From contig NW_006768787.1 of NCBI RefSeq assembly GCF_000204055.1, positions 488,309 through 552,308 on the forward strand: a DNA stretch of 64,000 nucleotides. The letters run 5' to 3'. Source of the DNA: Melampsora larici-populina 98AG31 (lineage: Eukaryota; Basidiomycota; Pucciniomycetes; Pucciniales; Melampsoraceae). Below the pieces are notes generated by a model. The model was given only the letters and a program-made list of their open reading frames with translations. It was not told the origin of the DNA and did no database searches. Below, in pieces: positions 1-12,129 of this stretch (positions are counted from its first letter, which is position 1; each line of letters opens with the position of its first letter). Made by a program: the position numbers and the translations under genes.

Positions 1-415
1 TCTGTAAAGAATCTTATCTGTGACGTTTCCAATACATATGTCAAGGCGGAGAAATTTATCAGATGGGTCTGATGGATATAAAAGAATAATGATTAACTTG
101 TCATTTACTTCTCATCCAAAAATTCTTTGACTGCTTCCTGCACCTCGGAAACTAGTGGTTTGCTCATCTTCTTATCACCGCAGTATCTCACTTGATTTCA
201 ATGACTGATTGGAATATACATTTTGATCTTACTCTGCTGTTAGATTCATTTGGATAAACTTGCTCTTTTTTCAAATACCACCCAAATACCTAAGACACAC
301 CCGGCTTACTCATTGTACGTTACTTGTCCTTGGAACACTTTTATAGCTCCTTGAAATTCCTCCTTCAAATACCTATATCTTGACTAACTTGAATATGAAT
401 TCCAGGCCAAACACC
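1..415. other. Intergenic sequence, no gene seen
   Basis: No coding region, RNA gene or repeat that I can support. AT-rich sequence leading into the small secreted-protein-like ORF that follows; it could hold that ORF's promoter. Confidence 0.4.
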
Positions 416-660
416 ATGAATGCTCTCAGCCTCATTGGAACAATTTTGTTTATCTGCACCTCCTCAGCAATTGTTCAAGCCATGCCTACTGGGAGTATGG
501 GTGAAGTTTTGTCTTTCAAACCATCAATCAAAGAGGAACATCAAGACCCAGCAACCTCTTTCAGAAAAATTCATCACCACAAAGGCTGTGCAGGCCATAG
601 TGGTGAGGATGCTTGTGGTGATGTTTTGCGCGCTTTTTGTTCCTGTGTACTGCTGTTGAT
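416..660 (+). CDS. Possible small secreted protein, truncated by an assembly gap
   Basis: An ORF opening with several closely spaced Met codons; the Met at 416 is followed by a hydrophobic stretch (ALSLIGTILFICTSSAIVQA) that looks like a signal peptide with cleavage near the Ala-Met-Pro. The following part holds His and Cys residues (HHHKGCAG, then a Cys-rich CSC). The reading frame runs directly into the 100-N gap at 661, so length, Cys pattern and stop are unknown. The in-frame continuation beyond the gap may belong to something else. A small Cys-containing secreted protein would fit a plant-associated fungus, but that is inference; a chance ORF is also possible. Confidence 0.35.
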
Positions 661-760
661 NNNNNNNNNNNNNNNNNNNNNNNNNNNNNNNNNNNNNNNN
701 NNNNNNNNNNNNNNNNNNNNNNNNNNNNNNNNNNNNNNNNNNNNNNNNNNNNNNNNNNNN
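661..760. other. Assembly gap (100 N)
   Basis: Exactly 100 N, the usual placeholder for a scaffold gap of unknown size. Genes on both sides may be truncated or misjoined. Confidence 0.99.
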
Positions 761-1362
761 CCCATACTTTTCTTGATCGATTTTGATGGTTTCCTATTCA
801 ACTGTTTGAGATAGGTCCATTGAGGAGGATAATAGGATGACAAAATTAAAATATGACTATTTGATGGATTTCCAGTGGGTTGATATCTGCTTTGAGGTGT
901 TTGACTATTTCTTGGCATCTGTGGTTGAAATTGAGATGCTGGTCTCCCATGCCCTCCAAAAGGTTGTGATGGTATATGGGGGCTTGTAAATGGGGTGGTG
1001 GCTGGTTTTGTGTCCAGATAGACTGGATGGTCCAGTTGAGATGAGAGCTGTTTATAAGGGTGACAATTCTGATTAGACTTCAGCTGCAGTTTCTCTTGAG
1101 CTTGTACCCAGGATCTGGTATCCAGTTCAGGAAGCTTCACAGGCTTACTCTTCTGCCTTTCATCTTCATCATTTGAAAGATTTTTCATGTTTTGTTGATT
1201 CATAGGAGAAGTTTGCAGACAACATGGATTTCCCTCCGGGTTGTAGGCTATTGGTTTGAAATGATATAATGTAGAAGCTTTAGGTTGATGGTGGTCATGA
1301 ATTGGTTGGTAGTGATGATCTGGGTACCAATCTGGTTCAATTGAGTTCAGACTAACAGTCAA
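761..1362 (-). CDS. Pro/Gln/Ser-rich ORF, unrecognised, runs into the gap
   Basis: An open minus-strand frame of about 200 codons begins at Met 1362 and enters the N gap. It is rich in Pro, Gln, Ser, His and Lys with no domain I recognise. Low-complexity composition and the absence of visible introns make it weakly supported: it could be a disordered part of a real protein, an exon fragment, or a chance open frame. Confidence 0.25.
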
Positions 1363-1424
1363 TTATTTGGCTGATCCTAATTTGGCTGTCTTTGATGAGA
1401 CATGATGAGTGGATCAATATAGGC

Positions 1425-1625
1425 AACGTTGGTCCGGTGTGTTGCTTTGAGTGAGCAACGTCAAGCAACGCACGGCAACAGGTGCACACAAGCAACAGCA
1501 GGCAACGCAACGGTTCAGGTGTTGCTTGATGCGTTGCCCCTCAGGGACAGGTATTTTTACCGTTGCGTTGCGGTGCGCTGCCGTTGCTGGCAACGCAACA
1601 GGGCAACGGGGAAGCTCTGGTGTTG
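1425..1625. repeat. GCAACG/CGTTGC-rich repeat element, copy A
   Basis: About 200 bp crowded with the hexamer GCAACG and its complement CGTTGC, in clusters such as GGCAACGCAACGG on one side and CCGTTGCGTTGCGG on the other. It is much richer in CpG than the surrounding AT-rich DNA and shares blocks with copy B at 2215. Dense short motifs in both orientations resemble the subterminal arrays of DNA transposons; no transposase is present, so non-autonomous status is inference. Confidence 0.6.
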
Positions 1626-1736
1626 TGGATAGGTTGAATGTTCTGTTGGAGTTGTTGAGAAGAGTTTGAAAGTGTTGATTTGATGAAATGAAGATTGGGG
1701 AGAATGCATCAGAGACTCTTCAACTTCCCTCACTCA

Positions 1737-2033
1737 ATGGTTTCATTAGCCCTCAAGTCTTGTTCAAAGGGTTTTAACTCATTTGAAGTCACATTGAATG
1801 AACATCAATCTCTTGATTCATTTACTGTTCGAGACCTCAAATCTATCATCAAGAAAAATATAAAGGTTAGAGTTCTTTCATCGATATGTTCTTTGGTATT
1901 GCTTTGAATTGATGAAACTGATATTGGTTTGACCAAATCATCTATTAAGCTTGATCCAACTGGTCAACGACTAACTACGGTCGATAAAAAAGTTCTTGAT
2001 GTTCTCAAATGCCATTCCTTAACATTTTCAAAA
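1737..2033 (+). pseudogene. N-terminal fragment resembling very-long-chain enoyl-CoA reductase (TECR/Tsc13)
   Basis: Exon-like 1737-1865 starts with Met and encodes a beta-grasp-like segment (FTVRDLKSIIKKNIK) and ends at a GTTAGA donor. A second open block, about 1950-2033, reads LDPTGQRLTTVDKKVLDVLK and ends at GTAAGT. This pattern recalls the ubiquitin-like N-terminus of TECR family proteins (a 'DLK' helix, then 'LRLDPKG'). The membrane reductase domain is not found downstream, where copy B of the GCAACG element begins at 2215. I therefore call a truncated gene or pseudogene. The family assignment rests on a short region and is tentative. Confidence 0.35.
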
Positions 2034-2214
2034 AGTAAGTCTATCACCAGATTACTCTAATTGATTGCGTTCATAGATTGGTTTTATCAAGAGAGCCTAC
2101 TTATTTTACTTTTGTTTTGTACATCCATCTAGTTCATTCTATTACTGGATCCTTTCTGGTGTCCTCTTTTGTTTTTTTTCCTTTCAATTTGTTCATATTA
2201 CAACTTTCTTTGCG

Positions 2215-2405
2215 CGTATCCCCGCGCAAACGGGTTCGATCACGTTGTGTTGCGAGCAACAATGAGCAACGGGCACCGCAACGGCGAGCAACGGGCAACG
2301 CAACGGTGAGCAACGCAGCGGTAAACTCTTTGCTCGATGCGTTGCGGCTGGGTGAGTGAAAAAGCCATCCGTTGCGTTGCGCGCAACGGCCGTTGCTCGT
2401 AGGAC
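2215..2405. repeat. GCAACG/CGTTGC-rich repeat element, copy B
   Basis: Second block packed with GCAACG and CGTTGC hexamers. It shares with copy A the order GGCAACGCAACGGT, then GATGCGTTGC, then CCGTTGCGTTGCG in the same orientation. It lies immediately downstream of the enoyl-reductase-like fragment. Confidence 0.6.
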
Positions 2406-2802
2406 TTGACCATTGGATCTGATCCACTCCCATTTGTGCATGGGGCTTACCATTCAATGGGTTCAGATTTGCCTTTGGTTTCAGTTTTGATTTGCTTTGA
2501 CACTTTTAAGGGTCAGGTGGGCAAGTGAAATAATCTTTTACTATAGCTGTGGTAATATGCTCATGGACCACACATCAAAAAAAGGAAGGGGAGAAGGGTC
2601 ATAATTATGGTCTGCTTCTTCAGGAGGAAGCTGTGGCGTTTGAAGTCGACACTGGTCAGTTGAAGATCCGTGATGACAGTGACGCGTGGCCGGTCCCGGA
2701 ACAGACGCGGTACTGCCAAAGTCCATCAGTCTCTCTATTACGTCACGCAGACTGAGTTATGAGTTGTCAAGGTCAGAAGGAAGCAATCCTCGACCATCAA
2801 AC

Positions 2803-3163
2803 ATGGAATCATCAGCCCGCATACGACAAAAGACCGAAAGATTAGAATCAGAGGTACTTCAGGAGTACAAGCGCTTAAATGACATCCTCAATCGAGTAAG
2901 ACTCATTCCTTTCAAAGCCGACTGACCAATTAATGTAACGCGAACTGACCAAGTCATGACTCTGCTAGATGTCCGACACTGCGCAAGATCTCACCACTAT
3001 GGCCCCATCACTCCTTGAAGGCTTCTTACCTCTAGAGCGAAAGATGGGTCTAGTTCTAACGCTTTTCAAGGCTTCCGTTTGGTCTGTTCTTGTCGATAAA
3101 CAACGCAAGTTGGAGGCCAAGCAAGCGGAACAAGCTGATGCATCACACGCGGAACGATCGTGA
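2803..3163 (+). CDS. DAD3: DASH complex subunit Dad3
   Basis: Two exons, 2803-2895 and 2969-3163, with a 73-nt intron (GTAAG..CTAG, phase 0), give a 95-residue protein, the usual size of Dad3. The C-terminal half carries the family signature: LERKMGLVLTLFKASVWSVL (about residues 54-73). The N-terminal part (TERLESEVLQEYKRL) is a short coiled-coil segment as in other Dad3 proteins. Dad3 is one of ten subunits of the DASH/Dam1 ring that couples kinetochores to spindle microtubules in fungi. An upstream in-frame Met at 2686 exists, but Met 2803 gives the typical length. A short charged tail (KQAEQADASHAERS) ends the protein. Confidence 0.88.
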
Positions 3164-4090
3164 TTCTCTAGTCCACATCGTATGGTAAAAACAATGAATG
3201 CCTTTCACTACTGGGCTTATACTTGATGATGAACTCGCCCACTCAGGTTGCGTACGGGCTGTCACGGCAAAAACTGGATCCGTACAATCAAAAGCCCCTC
3301 GTAGTGGCTGGACGCTCTATATATTGTAATTCAACTTCTAGATTCTGACGGTAGGAAGTACCTCGCGGGGCGCTATCGACCTGTGGCGATTCATTCTCCA
3401 ACAATCATGATTGTGAACCTCCTAGACGTATGTTGGTAGTACAGCGTTCTATCAGTGTATGTAGATATACAGTGAAGCTCAATATTTTTCATCCAATCAA
3501 GTCTCCATGATAAATCAAGAAATGTCAGCTAACCGGTATCTTGAAGAGTTCAAGAGAAACAATCTGTCTCAACGTTTTGATAGTGGCAAGTCTAACTCCC
3601 CGCATAAAGCACTCCCCTTTGACGAGCAAGATGCTCAATGTTAGCTCCTCATGAACTCAAGAAGTTTGTTGAGACTTTAGTCCATTCTCGTAGCCCAGTG
3701 CTGATTGAAGACATACCTTACGGCGTGTGAAAAGTCGTGGATAACCCGCGTCACAGATAATAACCAGAAACGACAATGGTGAAACTCTCCTACGCGGAAT
3801 GTAAATGGCCCAGAGGCCTTGAAAGGGTCTTCAAGCAATCCATTGACTCTGTTAAAACAGAAGTCCGTCATCTGCTGGCCGAACAGCGGGCGGGCCGCGA
3901 TACGTTAGCCGGTAGCCGGCAGTCGGCTCAACTGGCGCCGGAGCGGTATTGGTTCCGATCTTGATCGTTCGTGACTTGAGGTGGCCTACCTGATGACTGA
4001 CAGCTTGGCTTGATGAATCCAATTTCTTGATAAACAACAATCCTTCATAATCCTTCATACACACCAAAAGCCCAGAAAAACACGAGCAAG
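3164..4090. other. Intergenic, no gene seen
   Basis: Between the DAD3 stop and the next start codon. Short open frames on both strands show no family resemblance and no splice structure. Presumably holds the 3' region of DAD3 and the promoter of the dehydrogenase gene. Confidence 0.45.
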
Positions 4091-5604
4091 ATGTTCCAAA
4101 GTTCGATTTATTCAAGAAGAAAACTCTTCACCAACTTTTCAAGGTCTTTGTCATCTTCGTCAATCTTATCATCAAATTCTCGGTCTACGTCAATTGGTTT
4201 CACTGGACTTGGTTTGTTTTCATAAGCCACTTTGTTTAGTCACCAGAGAATTAATCCTACGACTTTCTTTGATTTGAACTTGATAGGTGCAATGGGAAAA
4301 GAAATGGTATAAGCCTTGAAATGAAAATCACTTGATAAAATGAAACTGATATCTTGTTATATTTCTTTAATGGAATTGGAGATACTTAGGCATCCAACCT
4401 TCTCACTAAATCATTTCCACCATCATCATCGTCGATTCAATCAAAAACTTCATCTTCACCTCAAGCTTCATTCATAATTCATGATACATCAGAAAGTGTG
4501 AGTAATCTTTGCGGTTTATTTTTCCAATCAAGTCAAGTTTCATTGACGTCCTGTTTTGTGTTTTAGTCCATGACAGAATTTTTTGAACGACATGCTCATC
4601 TTTATCCTAGTGGTACTATCATAACAGCTCCAAGTAAGTTGAACTACCCAGTTCTGCAAGCAAAGTCTTGACTAAATACTGATGGAAACCGCTCTTTGAA
4701 TTTCTTCATAACCTTCACAGCTCCTGCTTCAGTATCTAAACAAGCTTCAACAATCATTACAATGTTACCGGATTCTGAAATAGTAAAAGAAGTTTACTTA
4801 CATCCTGAAACTGGAATTCTATCAGGAATTCAATCAATCTCTACACCGAGTCCTACACTTTGTATAGATTCTACTACATTAGATCGATCTGTTGCTATTG
4901 AAGTATCCTCAACACTTTCAAATTCTGCCCAGGTCAATATGCTAGATGCTCCTGTTTCCGGTGGTCAGTTCTTTCTTCTCTCCCTCTTCAAAAGACCTTA
5001 ACCCACTGAGATTCTTTTGTTTTCTAAAACAGGTGTCGTAGGAGCCAAACAAGCTACATTATCATTCATGTGTGGTGGAGATGAAACTGCATTCCAAACA
5101 GCTTCCAACATTTTAAGCAAGATGGGAAAGAATTCAATTTATTGTGGTCAATCAGGTTCAGGTTTATCAGCTAAACTTGCCAATAATTTATTATTAGCCA
5201 TCTCAATGATTGGGATTTCAGAATCAATGTTATTTGGATTAAAATTAGGTTTATCGCCTCAAACTTTAACTTCAATCATTAATTCATCTTCAGGTCAATG
5301 TTGGAGTTCTAAAGTCAATAATCCAGTCCCAGGTTCATTATCTACACCTACACCTGCTGATTCAGGTTATAGAGCTGGATTTAAATCTAAATTAATGTTG
5401 AAAGACTTGAATATTACAAAATCAGTTGCAGATGAAATTAATTTAAATTTACCTTTGTTGACACTTTCTAATCGAATTTATAATAAAGTTTGTAATGATG
5501 AAGAATTAACAGATTTAGACTTCAGTGTGGTTTATCAATGGCTTAAAGTTGCAAACGAACATTTAAATTCAAATCAAAATCATCCGGCTGAAGAAAAGAA
5601 TTAA
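4091..5604 (+). CDS. 3-hydroxyisobutyrate dehydrogenase, mitochondrial
   Basis: Six exons: 4091-4211, 4287-4306, 4390-4497, 4567-4633, 4721-4963, 5033-5604; all introns are GT..AG, phases agree, total 376 residues. The N-terminus is rich in Ser/Arg without acids, as in a mitochondrial presequence. Then comes a Rossmann fold with IGFTGLGAMGKEM (Gly 39, 41, 44). The substrate loop DAPVSGG is followed by VVGA, and GSGLSAKLANN places the catalytic Lys near residue 234. The family oxidises 3-hydroxyisobutyrate to methylmalonate semialdehyde with NAD+ in valine breakdown. A related beta-hydroxyacid dehydrogenase cannot be excluded, but the length, presequence and motifs fit this enzyme. Exon 2 is only 20 nt and is needed to complete the dinucleotide-binding motif. 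Confidence 0.9.
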
Positions 5605-6000
5605 ATTTTTAGTCATGTTTCAATTCTCTCTTAATATATTCAATTTTCATCAACTTGATCGATTGTAATTGTTCGTCGTTAGCACTTTCTTTTTTTGACT
5701 TATCTCTCATCTTTTTTCAATCTGGTAAAGATAATCAAAATCAATACAAAACTTTCTTAAAAATCCAATTTCTTCATCCAAACAAAAATCTGTAAATGTA
5801 ATTATATCTCCTAAAATAACAACTATGAAATGATGAAAAAAAACAGTCTTCTTTCACCCTTGGATCATTTAAGCCTATTGTGAAGTCAAAGCCTTTCACA
5901 AACTAAAAATAGTATATCCTTCGACTCTAAAGATAAAAATATAAAACAGGGAGAAAAAATAAAAGTAAACATGATTCTAGATGCAGTTTTTAAAAAAACC
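5605..6000. other. Convergent intergenic 3' region
   Basis: About 400 bp between the stop codons of the dehydrogenase (plus) and the Arf-GEF (minus). AT-rich, no ORF of note; presumably the two 3' UTRs. Confidence 0.5.
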
Positions 6001-9000
6001 TCATTCGGTAACAGGTTCAGAAGGTCCAGCACCACTTTCATCCACCACTTCCGAATCCTTTTCTTGATTTTCACTATCATCATTAACAACTTCTTCTTTC
6101 TCATTTAATGATGTTGGTATTGATTGTTGAAGTGAGCTAGGAATTGATTGAGTTGGAAAAAGATCTGATTTAAGTGTATTAAGTACTGGATCAATCCTTT
6201 CAAAGGTTGCATTCCAAAGGTGACTTTGTTCAATCGTAGGATTTTCATGTGGTGGTACTAAAAATCCTGATGCATGCATTACCAATAAAACATTTTTTAA
6301 ATTTTCAGGTACAGCTTCGTACTATTTTCCAATCAAACAAAAATCAATAAATTAGTATCATTCATTTAGCATTTCCAAGAAATTCAACAAGATTAAATTC
6401 ACCATTTGATCTCTTCTACCACTATGCATAAATCGATCTAAAAACCCTAAGATCTGTAACCATAGTTCAGTCATTCTACCCATTCCTTGTTCACTTAATT
6501 GAATTAAATAATGTAAAAAGATTTTACAAAGTAAACCAGATGCTCTTAATCTGGTTTCACTCATCCCATCTGGATCTTTCCTAAACACTTGAGGTTTTAA
6601 TAATTCTTCTAATACCGGAAACAAAACTCTTTCAAAAATGATGGTGAAATCTATCTTTCCACTCGATAGAATCTCAGGTGCTACTAATGATCTTTGTAAA
6701 TTCCCTAACGCTAATTGTCTAAGTTCTCGATTTCCATTAATAGATTGTTGTCCATATGCTAATAAAACTGGCATCCAAAATGATGCCCATGGTTTGGATG
6801 GATCGGATTGTGCTTGTGCTAACATTCTTGGTATAAGGTCTTGAGCATTACGTATCATATCGATCGATTCAAGTGCACGTGCCGTGACAGAATCTTCCGA
6901 CCTGTTATCAATGTAAGGAAAGTGATGAGAATATCAAAGGATATGATAAGATTTGATAGGGTTCAACTTACTTTGGATTTCCAGGATGTGGTCTAGACAC
7001 TTCTTGCCCACATACACTAGCAAAAGCGTTCAGAGCATGTACAAATGGTGCAAAGTTATCCGCTACAATTCCAGGTGCCAATTCACCTTGAGATAACTGC
7101 TTCAAGACTGCGAATGATTCTCGTGCGGCTTCCTCAATACCAGCTGTTGCGATGAAAATTGAGAACAACATGTTCCATTGGGTCGATGTCCTAAACAAAT
7201 CTCATAGGCAAATACGACGTCAGTTTTACACATCGCTTAAAGGATAGTAGATGATGCTCACCGGAATGCGTGTGGATGAGCCGATGCAATTTGACAAACA
7301 CCAGTGACCATGGGCTGTGCAACGGACGCAAGAATAGATTGAGGAAGTGATCGGAAGACATCCAAGGCAAGAAAGAATTGATCTCGTAGTACTGCCTGTT
7401 GGATTGCAAGAGATTGTAATCTTAAAAGGCCTGCAATGGCTCGTTCGACCAAGAGTGGACTGAAAGCTGTCGAATTAGCCAGGATTTTCGAAAGGTACTC
7501 AAACACTGCACCCCAGAGTCGAGAAAGTGAATCGGGATTATGTGCAGCAATGGCCACAATCAACTCTAGTAGAAAGAGAGAACAAGGGTCATAATGCTGA
7601 GCAGTACGGTGCGTTTGAGGGGATGGAGGTGGCGAGTTTCGATCAGGTTGTCCCAGTCGACCTCGAGTGGACTTTGAGATACGTTGATCCGCCAATCCGA
7701 CAAGTGTACGTATGATAGTCTCCTGGATATCGATATGAAGATTGCTAAAGGGACGGATTTATTAGATCCACTACCAACATCCCACTTGATTGAACTACTT
7801 ACAAGATTCCTTCATAAAGTTCAGCGACATGACACGAAGCCAAACAGTCAATGGCACAGAGTGTAGACTCGATGTCATCATCAGTGATATCTCGGCCGAT
7901 ACCGTCTTGAGGACCAACATAAGGCGATAGAAGATATGAGGACAATGTAGAAAGTAGTCCTGCATCTGCTCGTCGTTCAGGTGCAAGAGAAGGGCTTTTA
8001 GGAGGGTGTAGTGCAATGGTTCCCACATCCGAAAAATCAGGAAGGGCGAGGAGCGCAGAGGGTAAGATAGAGTGAGCAAATAAGCTTTGTAAGATTTCAA
8101 AGATACAAAGCCATCCTTGTCTCATTGTACTTCCATCAGAGTTTGCAATCGTAAACAGAACCACTGTAGCAAGTTGTGCTTTGAAATTTTTACCAAATCG
8201 AATCGAAAGTGGACTGATAGTTAACATTTGACCTTCGGCAGATACAGTCGGAAAGTTTGTGTCCGCTGAAGGAAGTTGAGTGAGATCTGTAATCCGTGCT
8301 AGAGCCAAGACAACTTGATCAAATACTTCAGGTAAATTGAATCGACTGGCCAGTGTAGCACATTGTTGAAACCCAGCCACAATTCTTTGGAGCATGTGAT
8401 CATCGTTGAAATTGGTAAAAGCATACGAAAATGCAGATATGACTGGTCTCCAAGAAACTTCGAACATTGCTTTATCGAAAATCGATGTATTACATGTGAT
8501 AAAAGGACCTGAGGTAACAAAGATGAAAGATGTTGAATATCTGAGAGGTAGCTTCCGAGATCACGTAAAATGCATACCTGCTACCCTTGAACGACGCTGA
8601 AGCTCTTTCCAGGCATATTCAAACCCCAATTGACCTGAATGCTCTTCTGGCATGATGATTTCTCGTTTACGAATTGAATCAAATATAGCTTTCTAAATTC
8701 GTAAAAGGTGTTAGCTTAGGAAGCCACAAGATTCAAAATAACATCATCGAGCTCACCAAGTAATCTGGATTGAAGTCTTGTCCATCATTCACCCCCCTCA
8801 GATTGCGCTTGTAATCCTCGATGGTCATTTTTTTCTACAAATTTATTTGTTGGTTAGTGTATCTTAGCATCTTAGAAAGAATTTGACTCACTCTGTTCTG
8901 AGGGTTGTGTTGATCAGTATTTAACATAATCACCGAGTAAGATAAAACATAAGCTGCATCCTCAGTCTTGACTTCCGCTACGAGAGTGAACGATTTCAGC

Positions 9001-11730
9001 CAAATGACTACACATCGCAAACCATGCTAGTCAACTTACTTGCCCCAGCCGCAACATACACAGCTGCAAAGACTTCAGTAATTCTTGCGATCTGCTGAGA
9101 CTCTCCAGGTAATCGAAATGTCTCGAGTAGGTCTCTCAAACAATCCGAAATTAATTTCTGAATACAAAACAAACAAACCGTAAGCAAATCAGATCGACTT
9201 TCAAAGATGAAAACTTAAAAGATAAAAAACCTCCTTACACCTCTAAAATCAAATAAAGTCATAAAAGCTTGTAAAACTTCTAAATTCTCAGGTCTAGAAA
9301 TGAAATCACCCAATAATTTTTTATCTAATTTAGGACAAGTTTTAAAAAATAAAGCTAAACTTTGAGGTCTAGGTACAGAAGGATCGTCATAAATAATTTG
9401 ATTCTCTTCTAAGAATTTTAATCCTACTTTTGGTTTTTCATTAAATTTGGCGGCTCCTTCTAACATTGCTCGCTTTTCACTCTTATCTCTTGCTAATAAA
9501 ACTGGTGCTGGTACATCTACTGATGGTAATGGTGATGATTCTAATCTACTACTCATATGTCCAACGTGAGCTAAAAGTGTATCTAGACAGAGTAATTGGG
9601 ATGTGTCTTGTGCGTTCATGTAAGCTGGATTAAGGGGATAGAAGCCCTACAAGAACCAAACGCTTTACTTCAGTCAATCCAATGATATATGCCATTGAAG
9701 ATTTCATCACTTACCCTAGCTAGGAATCGGATCATTCGTTCAAACACGTCCTCACAATCGACATGACAATCAAAGTTCACCCAAAGATTGACCATAAAAT
9801 CAGAAGCACGTGCAAGATGTGCCAAATGTTCGAGCATAAGTTGACGTGCTTCACCCGTGGCTACAACTCCTGGTCGAGGAGCCATAGCTTGACTTCGTGT
9901 TGTTCCTACTCCAGAGCTTCCTGGTCTTGTAGCAAGTGCGTTATCGCCATTTTCTCGTTTCCAAGTGATCCCATCCAACTGTTCTTCGATATCTCCCTTT
10001 CCACCATTCGCATGTGCAAGTTTACTGATGGTCAACGTAGGTTGTGGTCTTAATCGATCCATAAGATATGATAGAAAGAGCTCGAGATGGATTTTGAGGT
10101 AAGGTCGCATGGTGTCCATGAGATTGGTCATACAACGTAATGATGCAGATAAGAGAGTAGTATTATCCGATCGAACAAGCTGAAATAAATGCTTGCAAAG
10201 ATCATCTGATACCATTGCGCGTAGGCTTGGAAACCTACTCACACTTCGTCCAGAAACTTCAAAAGCTGTGATTAAGATACTAAGAGCTGTAAGACGCATC
10301 GAATCTGTATGTTGAGTATCATAAGGGTTAAGTAATGAAATCAAAACTCTCATTAATTCTTTGATCGAAGGTAATCCGTAAGGCGAAAGGTCTAAGATCA
10401 TCGTCTCTTCATCTATTTCGGGCTCTTGAACAGGCTCCTTTTCAGACTCTAATAATGGATCTTTTTCAGCGCTTTCAGTATCAAGAGGTGGATCTGGAGT
10501 CTCTCCATTTTCATTCGACACCATATCAGGAGGATTTGACTTTGCCCTTGCATGATCGCGTTCCTTGTTAAGTGAATCAGAGGCAGCTGGAATAGAACCA
10601 CTACGTGGGTCAGGTGCTGTCATCCTTAATCCATCTTTCACTGCATCATCTTCAGTTGTACCATCATCGGAAGAAACATATGTATCATCCACAGATGGAG
10701 GTAGAGTTTTTAAACGCTGAAAAACAGAGGTGACCATGGTTTGCATAGTCCTTTCAGCCGAACGACGTAGTACCTCTGAATTCAGAATAGAAAGACATGT
10801 GTAAGCTAAGTATAAATGATGGAGGTCTTCAAGAGAGTAAGAAATTAACAAACCACTTAGTCTCATTTGACAACACATACTAAGCCCAGTTTCCATCATC
10901 TCACAAACCGCTTCATCAGTCAAAATATGACCTACTGGACCAGTAAGAGCATTCCGAAGGACATCCAAGATTTTCAAAAGAACTACTTCATCACCAACAC
11001 TATCACTAGCTTCAAAACGACAATGAGTACCTGCTGAACTAACTTGTGACATGGCTAATGCTAGTGAAGGAGAATTGAGATGAATTAAAGAGTATGTTAA
11101 GAATTTGTCAATTGAAGATAAAGCGATGGCGGTGATTGGTCCAGTTGTTTCACTAGATCGAATAACAGCCAAGAATGGACTAAGGAGAGTTACAGCGTCA
11201 AGTTGAGTAATATCTAAAGTCACAATAAAAAGAATTCATCAGATTCCAACAAGAAGTGAGTGATTTATTAAACTAACCTTGGCATTCTCTAAGTTCCATC
11301 ATTAAAGTAGAAAAACCAATCATAAGACTACCACTAGGATCTTCAAATCCTTGTGAAGAAGGACTTTTAGATTTAGAAACCAGAGTTTGATGAATATTTT
11401 GATGAGTGCCATTTCTTAAGTTTCTCATTCCGATTGTAGTAGTCAAACTTGATTTTAATCGATCATGATTTTGTGAAATTGAAGAACCATAAGGTGAAAA
11501 ACTTGTTCCTGCCCATCTTGCATTCCTTCTCATTGCACTTGTTACCGATCTTTTATGGTCATTTCATTCAAATACAAAAGAAAACAAAGTATTAGAATTG
11601 AACACTCTCTTTTCTTCTTCTTCCCTTTTTATAAGGTTTTGAATGAATTTATGACTTACACTATTTCACCGTGGATAATACTTTCTGGTGATCCTTCACA
11701 TGCGAAATCAATTCCATCCAAGTCCTCCAT
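6001..11730 (-). CDS. Arf guanine-nucleotide exchange factor, Gea/GBF1 type (Sec7 domain)
   Basis: Thirteen exons read on the minus strand: 11730-11660, 11549-11278, 11213-9715, 9646-9239, 9157-9040, 8977-8892, 8834-8757, 8692-8578, 8508-7803, 7744-7262, 7190-6972, 6901-6403, 6321-6001. All junctions are GT..AG and every phase agrees, giving 1624 residues. N-terminal DCB region with IVSVTSAMRRNARWA and SSETTGPITAIALSS, then HUS region, an acidic linker, and Sec7 domain from about residue 670. The Sec7 'glutamic finger' lies in FRLPGESQQI (Glu near 769), followed by MLNTDQHNPQ. The C-terminal HDS region ends with PENLKNVLLVM, as in GBF1. Proteins of this type activate Arf1 on early Golgi membranes and recruit COPI. 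The acidic C-terminus (VVNDDSENQEKDSEVV) is low complexity. It is divergently transcribed from the gene at 12130. Confidence 0.93.
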
Positions 11731-12129
11731 TTCGGTTGTTTTCCAATAGGTAAAGTTTCAAATTCCCAGGAAGCCTATGACGTGTGACTCAGAGAATGAG
11801 GTTTGTTAATTTTCTTTCGAGGTTGATTTTAATGGGTTCAGTACGTTTACTATTCCAGTTGAAGAGATGATCGTAATCAGTGTTCTTGAATGCTTTGAGG
11901 AGATGAGTTGATTCAGGTTTTGGTAGGAAATGAGAGATTCGTGTTTGTGATGGAGAGAACACCACCTTCAATTTCGATCACAGCAACATATCACTCAAGA
12001 TGTCAAGGGATGAAACACCACGACGTATCACAGTTTCAGCTATTATGTGACATGTACTAAACACATTCTCGGACATCTCCAAAACTGCAAGCTCATCCAA
12101 AAAGAAACTCTCAACTCCGACAAATTTGA
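11731..12129. promoter_or_regulatory. Shared upstream region between divergent genes
   Basis: About 400 bp separates the start codons of the Arf-GEF (minus) and the unknown gene (plus), so both promoters should lie here. I see no specific motif I would name. Confidence 0.4.

Noticed and set aside
2231..2250. GGGTTCGATC as a possible tRNA T-loop
   Set aside because: No acceptor or anticodon stem can be drawn around it; it belongs to the GCAACG element.
3776..3964. Short plus-strand ORF upstream of the dehydrogenase gene
   Set aside because: About 62 codons, no family resemblance, no splice context.
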